In this document: one piece after another, positions 43,835 through 50,479 of the stretch
How positions within the stretch are numbered: the first letter of the stretch is position 1
Layout: each line of letters opens with the position of its first letter
Origin: Methylobacterium sp.
GTDB taxonomy: Bacteria > Pseudomonadota > Alphaproteobacteria > Rhizobiales > Beijerinckiaceae
Assembly: GCA_020252645.1 (NCBI GenBank)
Contig: JADCCN010000017.1
Span: forward strand, 1 to 50,479
Length of the DNA: 50,479 nt
Reading direction: 5' to 3'
Made by a program: the position numbers and the translations under genes
The notes under the pieces: model-generated
Seen by the model: only the letters and a program-made list of their open reading frames with translations
Databases searched by the model: none
What the model was told of the DNA's origin: nothing

Positions 43835-45655
43835 TTACCCCCGCTTGAAGGTGGATTTCAGGTTATCCCACAGCTCCACCTTGGTGCCGAGTTTCTTCAT
43901 GATCGCATATTGCTGGAGCACCGAGAGGGTGTTGTTCCAGGCATAGTAGATCACGAGGCCGGCCGGGAACGAGGCCAGCATGAAGGTGAAGAGCAAAGGC
44001 ATCCAGGCGAAGACTGCCTTCTGGATGGGGTCCGTCGGCTCGGGGTTCATCTTCATCTGAACCCACATCGTGATGCCCATGATGAGGGGCCAGATGCCGA
44101 GCATCAGGAACGGCCCGAAGACGGGCACGGCGCCGGGATTGAAGGGCAGCAGGCCGAAGAGGTTGAAGATCGAGGTCGGATCGGGCGCCGCCAGATCCCT
44201 GATCCAGCCGAAGAACGGCGCGTGACGCATTTCGATGGTGACGAAAAGCACCTTGTAGAGCGCGAAGAAGATGGGGATCTGCACCAGCACCGGCAGACAG
44301 CCGGCCAGCGGGTTGATCTTCTCCTTCTTGTAGAGCTCCATCATCGCCTGCTGCTGCTTTGTCTTGTCGTCGGCATAGCGGTCGCGGATGGCGAGCATTT
44401 CCGGCTGCACATGCTTCATGCGCGCCATGCTCTCGTAGGATTTGTTCGCGAGCGGGAAGAGCGCGAGCTTGATGAGAACAGTGACGATCAGGATCGTCAC
44501 GCCAAAATTACCAACGAGGCCGAAGACCCATTCCATGAGATGGAAGAGCGGCTTGGTGATGAAGTAGAACCAGCCCCAGTCGATCATCAGGTCGAAGTTC
44601 TTCGCCTTCAGCGTTTCCTGGTAGGTGTTGATCGCGGCGAATTCCTTCGCACCGGCGAAGAGGTGCATCGTCGTCGAGGTTTCCGCACCCGGCGCGAGGG
44701 TCGAGGCCTCGCTGATGGCAGCGGTCTCGTATGTCGGGCTCGCAGCGGGACCGGAGGCACCAAAGGCCGCCGAGAAGGGCCTGTCCTGCGCCGGAATCAG
44801 CGCCGAGGCCCAGTATTTTTCGGTGATGCCGAGCCAGCCGCCGCTGTTCTTGGCGAAGGTCTTGGTCTTTGCTTTCACGGCATCCGCGAAGGTCATTTCC
44901 TGCAGCTTGTCGTCGAGATAGCCGATGAGGCCCTCGTGCAGGATGAAGAAGCCGAGCGTCGGCGGCGTGCCCTGCCGGGTGATGCGGCCATAGGACGAGA
45001 GCGTCACCGGGTTCGTGCCGGAATTCCTGACGCTGTTCGTCACCGTGAAGAGGAACCTGTCATCCATCGTGATGACGCGGGTAAAGACGAGGCCCTGCCC
45101 GTTATCATAGGTGAGGGTGACGGTGCCACCGGGGCGCAGCGTATCGCCGCTGGCCTCCCAGCGCGTATCCGGGCCGGGAACCGGGACATTCTGGCCGGCC
45201 GCCGGAAGCCAGCCGAAATCGGCAAAATAGCCATCCTTGGCGCCGGGAGGCGCGAACAGCACGATGGTGTTGCTCTTGGGGTCCACCGTCTCGCGGTAGC
45301 GCACGAGGCTCAGGTCATCGATGCGGCCGCCAATGAGCGAGATCGAGCCGGACAGCGAGGGCGACTCGATCCTCACGCGCGGCGACAAAGCCAGCGCCTG
45401 TTCGCGCGGCAGCGTCGCATTGGTGCCGATCATGGCACCCGGTGCCGAAGCGGAAGGCGCAGGCGCCCCGGCCCCCGGTGCAGCCGGCGGCTGGAGCACC
45501 GCGGAGCCCGGCTGGCCGGTTCCGGTCTGCCCTTGCACCTGCTGCTGGCGCTGCTGCTCCAGTTTGGGCATGCCGAAGAGGTAGTTCCAGCCGACCATGA
45601 CGACCACCGAAAGCGTGATCGCGAGGAGCAGGTTCCTGTTGTCGTCGGATTTCAT
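43835..45655 (-). CDS. yidC: Membrane protein insertase YidC
   Basis: Inserts and folds inner-membrane proteins, with or without SecYEG. The 606-residue protein has an N-terminal helix (about 8-24), a Pro-Ala-rich linker, a large periplasmic beta domain (about 80-370) and the five-helix Oxa1 core from about 375, including KLALFPLANKSYESMARMK, GCLPVLVQIPIFFALYKVL and a final FPAGLVIYYAWNN. The ATG at 45655 is chosen at the start of the membrane signal. The usual small yidD gene is not found in the 146 bases before it. Confidence 0.96.
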   Translation of the reverse strand: MKSDDNRNLLLAITLSVVVMVGWNYLFGMPKLEQQRQQQVQGQTGTGQPGSAVLQPPAAPGAGAPAPSASAPGAMIGTNATLPREQALALSPRVRIESPSLSGSISLIGGRIDDLSLVRYRETVDPKSNTIVLFAPPGAKDGYFADFGWLPAAGQNVPVPGPDTRWEASGDTLRPGGTVTLTYDNGQGLVFTRVITMDDRFLFTVTNSVRNSGTNPVTLSSYGRITRQGTPPTLGFFILHEGLIGYLDDKLQEMTFADAVKAKTKTFAKNSGGWLGITEKYWASALIPAQDRPFSAAFGASGPAASPTYETAAISEASTLAPGAETSTTMHLFAGAKEFAAINTYQETLKAKNFDLMIDWGWFYFITKPLFHLMEWVFGLVGNFGVTILIVTVLIKLALFPLANKSYESMARMKHVQPEMLAIRDRYADDKTKQQQAMMELYKKEKINPLAGCLPVLVQIPIFFALYKVLFVTIEMRHAPFFGWIRDLAAPDPTSIFNLFGLLPFNPGAVPVFGPFLMLGIWPLIMGITMWVQMKMNPEPTDPIQKAVFAWMPLLFTFMLASFPAGLVIYYAWNNTLSVLQQYAIMKKLGTKVELWDNLKSTFKRG

Positions 45656-45801
45656 CGATCCCGTTCCGTGTCGCCCCGCAGGGCAAGGCACCCGGACCCT
45701 CGCTCCCGGCGGGAGGAGATCAGGTGCCAAAGCTCGCTTTGCGCAGGCCTTCTATGCCGGAAGCCCGAAAATGCCAAGCAGGCCGATCGTGCTTCCTCCG
45801 A

Positions 45802-46161
45802 TTATGACGCCGCTTTCGGGCGCGGCGGCTGGCCGCCCCCCTCCGCCAGGCGTCGAATGGCTTCGGAAAGCCCCCTCACAAGGCCATCGAAAGGCACAGT
45901 CAGGGCCTCACGCCGGCCAATGATCACGAAATCGCCGCCAATCCCGTCGAGATCCGCGCCCGCGCGCCGGATGGCCTCGCGCAGGCGGCGACGGATGCGG
46001 TTGCGCTCCGGCGCATTGCCGGTCTTCTTCGTCACCGTGAAACCGAAGCGCAGTGCCTGCCCGCCTTCCGGCTTCCGGTGCTGGAGCGTGAAGCCCGCAC
46101 CATGCGCACGCCGGCCGGCGGCGGCGGCCAGAAATTCCGAACGCTGCCGCAGGGTGGCCAA
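45802..46161 (-). CDS. rnpA: Ribonuclease P protein component
   Basis: Binds the RNase P RNA and helps mature tRNA 5' ends. The product is 119 residues, normal for the family, with the RNR motif as RNRIRRRLREA (about 68-78) and RFGFTVTKKTGNAPERN before it. The start is taken as TTG at 46161, because M-ATLRQRSEFLAAAAGRR then lines up with the usual MxRLKxRxEF. A GTG at 46224 would add 21 residues but lies on the far side of a strong hairpin. rpmH is 94 bases upstream. Confidence 0.88.
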   Translation of the reverse strand: MATLRQRSEFLAAAAGRRAHGAGFTLQHRKPEGGQALRFGFTVTKKTGNAPERNRIRRRLREAIRRAGADLDGIGGDFVIIGRREALTVPFDGLVRGLSEAIRRLAEGGGQPPRPKAAS

Positions 46162-46162
46162 A

Positions 46163-46203
46163 CGAAACGGGGGCGGATGGCCCAGGGCCCCGCCCCCGTT
46201 TCG
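46163..46203 (-). promoter_or_regulatory. Strong hairpin between rpmH and rnpA
   Basis: Fourteen bases (46203-46190, CGAAACGGGGGCGG on the minus strand) pair perfectly with 46176-46163, and the 13-base loop holds a nested GGCCC/GGGCC pair. It starts 52 bases after the rpmH stop and ends one base before the proposed TTG start of rnpA. It has no T tract, so RNA processing, RNA protection of rpmH or control of rnpA initiation is more likely than simple termination. Confidence 0.75.
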
Positions 46204-46255
46204 GGATTTCGGAATATCCGCCACAGCGGAAGGGCCGGGCCGGGCCCGACCGCGC

Positions 46256-46390
46256 TCAGGCCGAGAGCTTCTTGCGGCCCTGACGACGGCGGTTCGCGAT
46301 GACCTTGCGGCCACCCACGGTCGCCATGCGGGCGCGGAAACCGTGGCGGCGCTTGCGAACGAGCTTGCTCGGCTGATAGGTGCGCTTCAT
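46256..46390 (-). CDS. rpmH: 50S ribosomal protein L34
   Basis: The 44-residue basic ribosomal protein, [20 protein letters not shown], then [21 protein letters not shown]. All family positions are present. It is the first gene of rpmH-rnpA-yidC-engB-argB and is divergent from the flavoprotein-like gene at 46635. Confidence 0.98.
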   Translation of the reverse strand: MKRTYQPSKLVRKRRHGFRARMATVGGRKVIANRRRQGRKKLSA

Positions 46391-46634
46391 CGGCGTCATC
46401 CTGCGACAAAAGTTGCGTTTCTTCCGCGCGGTAACCGGCTGCTCCCGACACCGGAGGGGTCTAAGGAACAAAAACGCGCCCCGAAAGGCGCGGCCCGCCG
46501 CCCGCAGCGGCAAATCGAACCGGCTTAAACGACAGACAGGCCCGAATGTCAATCCCCAAATGCCTTCGCATGTCCGCCTGGATGCCTTCAGGCGCCGCCA
46601 GGCATGCTGTGGCCTTGCGCAGCAACCCGAACCC

Positions 46635-47915
46635 ATGGCAGGGCAGGAAAAAGCGGAGGCCCGCACGGTGGAAAAGCCCGATCTTCTCATCCTCGGACTG
46701 GATCGACAGGCCCTCGAGATCGGGCTCGCCATCGCCACTTTGGGCGGAAAGGTCGTCGTCGCACGCACGGCCGAGACAGCCGTGACCCAGGCGATCCGCG
46801 ATGGCGAGATGCTGGCGCGGCTTGTGAGCGCGGGCGATCCCGCCTCCTTCGATGCCCGGCGTCTGGCGATCCTTGAGGATATTCGCCGCCAAAGAAGCAC
46901 CGAGCGACTGCGCGCAGCGCGTATCCAGGTTATGATGGGGCCGGCCCGTTTTCTGGGTCGCAGGCGGATTCTGATCGGCGAGGCGCCATTCGAACCGCGC
47001 CGGGTTCTGCTGGCTTCGGGTCGCCGGGCCACGGCACCGCCGGAAGCGCTTCACGCGCTGTTCGAGCAGGGCAAGGTGCCACGCCGGCTGATCTTGCGGG
47101 GCGCTTCGATGGAAGCGCTCGATCTCGCCGGGCTCCTCATGCGGCTCGGCGCTGAGGTGACCCTCCTCGGCGAAAGCCCGGCCGCGCCGGATTTCGACCC
47201 CGATGGCGTGCGGCTTCTGCTCGACCGCCTGGAGCGGCAGGGCCTCTTGCGCCTCCCCGCCATGCCCGCTGCGAGGCCTGCCGATCTTCCCCTTTGGGAG
47301 ATCGGATCGCCACTGCCCGCGCTCGACGGGCTCGATCTCGACAAGGCCGGCATCCGCCTGGGCGATGGCCGTTTGGTGTTGCGGAACGGCTTCGAGACAA
47401 CCAACGCGCGCGTCTTTGCGCTTGGTCGCGCCGCCGAGCCGGATCAGCCTGCCGACCCTGGCGCGGTGGCGCATCTCATTGGCCGCATGTTCTTCCGGCG
47501 ATCCGGCAACTTCGCGCCGCAGCCCCGGTTGCGGCTGTTGGGGGGCGAAGGCGGGCTCGCCGAAACCGGCCTGACGGAGCGCGAGGCGCTGGCCCTGGGC
47601 GCCGTGCAGATTGCCCGTGCCGCCTTTTCCGATGCCGACCCCTCCGATCTTTCCGGAGGCTTCGTGAAGCTTCTGGGCGATGGGAAGGGGCGGCTGCGCG
47701 GGGCAAGCCTTTACGGCCCCGGTTCGGCCGAACGCCTGCCGGTCCTCGCCTTGGCCCTCGGCCAGGGCCTGACCCTGACCGAGATCGCGCGCCTGCCCTT
47801 CCCTGCCGGATCGGCCAGCGATGCCATTCGCCTTGCTGCCGCCAGCCCGGCCCGCGGCCTTCTGCGCTCGGCAGGGATCCAGCGGGCCTTCCGCTTCTTC
47901 CGGTTCCTCGGATGA
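46635..47915 (+). CDS. Degenerate pyridine nucleotide-disulfide oxidoreductase-like protein
   Basis: A 426-residue protein with the overall layout of dihydrolipoamide dehydrogenase and mercuric reductase: FAD domain, NAD domain, dimerisation domain (about 310-415, [20 protein letters not shown] then [20 protein letters not shown]). The key motifs are lost. The FAD loop GxGxxG reads [11 protein letters not shown], the CxxxxC redox pair is absent, and the NAD loop reads [12 protein letters not shown]. It is therefore unlikely to be a normal reductase. The start is ATG 46635; GTG 46670 and ATG 46560 are alternatives. Its stop overlaps the start of the kinase gene (ATGA). Confidence 0.78.
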   Translation: MAGQEKAEARTVEKPDLLILGLDRQALEIGLAIATLGGKVVVARTAETAVTQAIRDGEMLARLVSAGDPASFDARRLAILEDIRRQRSTERLRAARIQVMMGPARFLGRRRILIGEAPFEPRRVLLASGRRATAPPEALHALFEQGKVPRRLILRGASMEALDLAGLLMRLGAEVTLLGESPAAPDFDPDGVRLLLDRLERQGLLRLPAMPAARPADLPLWEIGSPLPALDGLDLDKAGIRLGDGRLVLRNGFETTNARVFALGRAAEPDQPADPGAVAHLIGRMFFRRSGNFAPQPRLRLLGGEGGLAETGLTEREALALGAVQIARAAFSDADPSDLSGGFVKLLGDGKGRLRGASLYGPGSAERLPVLALALGQGLTLTEIARLPFPAGSASDAIRLAAASPARGLLRSAGIQRAFRFFRFLG

Positions 47916-49399
47916 GCGGGCCCGAGCGGCCCAACGGACAGGCGCCGATCCGGCCTTCAGCGCCGATCGGCCGGTTGCGCCCGGGCCTTTCCGGGCGATT
48001 GATGCTGCTTTCCGTGCTCTTCGTGCTGATCGCCGAGGTGCTGATCTATGTCCCCTCGATCGCCAGCTACCGCAACAGCTGGCTGAACGACCGCCTCGCG
48101 CAGGGCCGCGCCGCCGCCTTGGTGCTCGAGCGCGCACCCCCCGATTCGCTGCCCCGCGACCTGATCGACGACCTGCTCAACGGCATGGATGCGACGATGA
48201 TCGCGCTCCGCATCGAACAATCCCGCCGTTTGCTCGCGGTATCGGCGATACCCTCGCCGGTGGAGGTGGAGATCGACCTGCGCCAGCGGCACCCCTTCGA
48301 CGAGATCATGAGCGCCTTCGATATCCTGCTCTTCGGCTCCACCCGCACCATGCGCGTGGTGGGCCCGGCACCGGGCGGCGGTGATTTCGTGGAACTGATC
48401 ATCAACGAGCGGCAATTGCGGACGGCGATGCTCTCGTTCTCCTGGTCGATCCTGCGGGTCTCGCTGGTCATCTGCGGGGTGGTGGCCGCCCTGCTCTACC
48501 TTGTGCTGAACATGCAGATCGTGCGCCCGGTCAAGGCACTGGCGGGTGCCCTGGCCCGCTTCCGCGATCAGCCGGAAAATGCGCTCACGCTGCTGAAACC
48601 CAGCCAACGCGCCGATGAACTGGGCGATCTCGAACGTTCGATCGCCGATATGCAGGAAAGCCTGCGCCAGCAACTCCGCCAGCGCGAGCACCTCGCCAAT
48701 CTCGGCCTCGCGGTGGCAAAGATCAACCACGACCTTCGGAACATGCTCGCTTCGGCCCAACTCATGGCGGATCGCCTCGCCGCGACATCCGACCCCAATG
48801 TGCAGCGCTTCGTGCCAAAGATGCTGGAAACGCTCGATCGCGCCATCGCCTTCTGCCAGGCGACCCTCGCCTATGGAAAGGCCCAGGAGCAGACGCCGAG
48901 GCCGGGACCGGTGGCGCTGCTGATGCTGGTGAATGATGTGTCCGAGCAACTGGCCCTGGGCCCGGAGAGCAACCCTGCCCTTCAGGTGGATATTCCTGCG
49001 GGCCTGCGGGTCAGCGCCGATCCGGATCACCTGCACCGGGTGCTGACCAACCTCTTGCGCAACGCGCGATCGGCCCTGGAAAGCCTTCCGGCCGACCAGC
49101 CGAAGGTCATCCGGGTCAGCGCCCGTGCCGAGGAAGGGATGGTCTGGCTTGATGTGCGGGATTCGGGGCCGGGCATCCCGCCGCGCATCCGCGAGACGCT
49201 GTTCCAGGCCTTCAGCGGCGGCGGGCAGCGCGGCAGCACCGGCCTCGGCCTGACCATCGCACTGGAATTGCTGCGCGGCATGGGTGGAGACATGACGTTG
49301 ATGGAAACCCCGGCCGGGGAAGGCGCGCATTTCCGGATCAGCCTCCCCGAAGCCGATGCCACGGGTTCGCACAACTCGCGCCATGGCGGGCGGGGCTGA
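47912..49399 (+). CDS. Membrane sensor histidine kinase
   Basis: A 495-residue kinase. A transmembrane helix (about 28-50) and a second (about 175-198) flank a periplasmic sensor of about 120 residues. A HAMP region (about 199-250) is followed by a dimerisation helix with phospho-His in VAKINHDLRNMLASAQL (about residue 274) and an ATPase domain with N box LLRNARSALESL and G boxes DSGPGIP and GSTGLGLTIALELL. The HDLRN form of the H box, in place of HELRTP, is seen in a minority of kinases. No response regulator lies next to it; the coupled oxidoreductase-like gene may be part of its input. Confidence 0.9.
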   Translation: MSGPERPNGQAPIRPSAPIGRLRPGLSGRLMLLSVLFVLIAEVLIYVPSIASYRNSWLNDRLAQGRAAALVLERAPPDSLPRDLIDDLLNGMDATMIALRIEQSRRLLAVSAIPSPVEVEIDLRQRHPFDEIMSAFDILLFGSTRTMRVVGPAPGGGDFVELIINERQLRTAMLSFSWSILRVSLVICGVVAALLYLVLNMQIVRPVKALAGALARFRDQPENALTLLKPSQRADELGDLERSIADMQESLRQQLRQREHLANLGLAVAKINHDLRNMLASAQLMADRLAATSDPNVQRFVPKMLETLDRAIAFCQATLAYGKAQEQTPRPGPVALLMLVNDVSEQLALGPESNPALQVDIPAGLRVSADPDHLHRVLTNLLRNARSALESLPADQPKVIRVSARAEEGMVWLDVRDSGPGIPPRIRETLFQAFSGGGQRGSTGLGLTIALELLRGMGGDMTLMETPAGEGAHFRISLPEADATGSHNSRHGGRG

Positions 49400-49548
49400 T
49401 GGCGGTCGAGCCGGCGCGGCAGGGCACGGGAATTCCGCAGGTCCGGCGTGGACTTCATGCACCCGCAAGGCCCAAACTGAACGGTTCCGAAATCCTCACC
49501 ATTTCGGCGGGATCATGTTTCAATGCCTGCGCCGGGATTGGGGGATGA

Positions 49549-49960
49549 TGCGGGATTGGGGGCCAGCGGGGATTTTTCGATATCGATGAGCGCCTGAAGC
49601 GGCTGAGTGACCTCGGCGATCCGCTCGAGGCTTTGGCAAAGCGGTTGATCCCCGGATCAGGTCCGAAGGCAAGCCTCGGGATTTTCCGGGCCGACCGGGT
49701 GGAGGCGCTGGCCGGGCCGGACCGCTCCCAGGGCGGCTTGCGGCCCTTCGAACCTGTGATGACGCAGAAACCCCTCCCGCGCTCGAACCGATGGCGCTTG
49801 GTCGGGATTTGCGCAAGGTGCCGGTGATCCAGGCCGCCAACAGCATCGGCCGAAGCACCGGATCGACGATCCGAAATCCGCTGTCTCCGAGCCGATCAAC
49901 AGCCGCTTTCACGACCCTGCCGGAGAAAGAAAGGCGCCAAATCCGGCAAAGGTCGCGTTG
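49549..49960 (+). pseudogene. Decayed IS5-family transposase remnant
   Basis: The stretch at 49576-49827 reads FDIDERLKRLSDLGDPLEAL and, after about 20 residues, FRADRVEALAGPDRSQGG, then LRPFEPVM, closely following the N-terminal part of a common IS5-group transposase. After 49827 the homology continues in another frame as VIQAAN, so at least one frameshift is present. The start, the DDE domain and clear terminal repeats are missing. It fills most of the 700-base gap between the kinase and tRNA-Arg, where nothing else is seen. It belongs to a different IS5 subgroup from the transposase at 1-74. Confidence 0.6.
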
Positions 49961-50098
49961 GTGGAAAGGTCCAGTTTCCATCAAAAGGCACATCACGAAA
50001 CGCACGAAAGATGCTTCCCCTCTTGAAACAAAGATGCTTGCCCTTTTGAAACGATGCCGCTATCAAACCGCCTCTCGCGATGCTCCGACATCGCTCGC

Positions 50099-50175
50099 GC
50101 GCCCGTAGCTCAGCTGGATAGAGCACCAGACTACGAATCTGGGGGTCAGAGGTTCGAATCCTTTCGGGCGCGCCA
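50099..50175 (+). tRNA. tRNA-Arg (anticodon ACG)
   Basis: The acceptor stem GCGCCCG pairs with CGGGCGC at 50165-50171, followed by G and an encoded CCA. The anticodon stem-loop CAGACTACGAATCTG gives ACG, expected to be edited to ICG and read CGU, CGC and CGA. The T-arm is GGTTCGAATCC. Length 77 nt. It is preceded by the decayed transposase. Confidence 0.97.
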
Positions 50176-50479
50176 TTTTCTCCAAGAAAGACAGATACTT
50201 GGCGCCCCCTCTCGCATGGCCACCGTCTTTGTGCACGACGGAAAAGACGGGACTAAGACGGCGCGGCTTAATTGGCGTGGCACGAACGCGTTTGCCTTGC
50301 CCACAGGCGCGATGCGCCCTCGCCCTCGACGCCTCATAGGGGTGACGTCCCGGGACGTGGTGTAGCTCGACTTTAGCCATCGTCCCGGCTGCGCGCCCTC
50401 AACAGCGCGGTAGCAGCCGGGATGATGGCGGTGGCCATTGATCGTTCTTCGGGCGAGGCTTGGGTTTGCGACAACCGTC
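50176..50479. other. Sequence after tRNA-Arg with palindromes, no gene seen
   Basis: No convincing coding region. A perfect 14-base palindrome, ACGTCCCGGGACGT, lies at 50345-50358. A hairpin pairs TCCCGGCTGC (50383-50392) with GCAGCCGGGA (50413-50422), with GCGC repeats inside. A short open frame from ATG 50217 (MATVFVHDGKDGTKTA) resembles no family recognised here. Confidence 0.5.

Noticed and set aside
45656-45801. Possible yidD between rnpA and yidC
   Set aside because: Neither strand gives a YidD-like sequence in these 146 bases, so the gene is absent here.
50217-50365. Possible integrase start (MATVFVHDGKDGTKTA) after tRNA-Arg
   Set aside because: It is only about 49 codons, has no recognisable arm- or core-binding pattern, and lacks a clear ribosome binding site.
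50063-50380. Minus-strand open frame with ARPKGFEPLTPRF and LSYGR
   Set aside because: This is the antisense translation of tRNA-Arg, a known artefact seen in many databases, not a protein.

Overview
The window is chromosomal DNA from a GC-rich alphaproteobacterium, most likely of the order Hyphomicrobiales (Rhizobiales). Support comes from a GcrA cell-cycle regulator, a DUF3422 protein, the long double-domain dCTP deaminase, a PstA with a large N-terminal insert, the def-fmt-truA and rpmH-rnpA-yidC-engB gene orders, and palindromic mosaic repeats like the RIME elements of rhizobia. The sulfur genes suggest an organism able to draw electrons from reduced sulfur compounds.

Layout. 1-1180 is an accessory edge: the start of an IS5-family transposase, the C-terminal remnant of a tyrosine integrase beside tRNA-Gly(TCC), and a tandemly expanded mosaic repeat. 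1182-4822 holds a voltage-gated cation channel, dcd, apaG and hslO. 4822-7068 is argD-argF-hslO (minus strand), with gcrA divergent from it. 8061-16963 is a phosphate block on the minus strand: a flippase-like membrane protein, phoR, a Pho box, then pstS-pstC-pstA-pstB-phoU-phoB. 17028-25675 is a sulfur-oxidation locus: DUF3422-soxS-soxR on the minus strand, divergent from soxYZ, soxB, soxCD, a cytochrome and a flavocytochrome c sulfide dehydrogenase flavoprotein. soxX and soxA are absent.

25738-29909 holds two divergent phosphorelay kinases. 29913-32458 has prmB, a small membrane protein and an acyl-CoA dehydrogenase of glutaryl-CoA type. 32827-36909 is a four-gene cluster: circularly permuted ATP-grasp, alpha-E, transglutaminase-like and Anbu proteasome-like proteins. 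It is the best candidate here for a poorly understood system, and its 5' leader carries a G-quadruplex motif. 36916-41543 is housekeeping (dapE, rmuC, def-fmt-truA). 41815-46390 runs rpmH-rnpA-yidC-engB-DUF423-argB on the minus strand. 46635-49399 is an unusual pair: a disulfide-reductase-like protein that has lost its cofactor and redox motifs, translationally coupled to a membrane histidine kinase. The right edge has a decayed IS5-type transposase and tRNA-Arg(ACG).

A family of palindromic mosaic repeats runs through the window. Three copies lie between convergent genes, and they supply the stop codons of four genes. Two compound copies 38 kb apart are near-identical and in opposite orientation. 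All functional statements rest on reading the sequence and on family knowledge; no database search was run.
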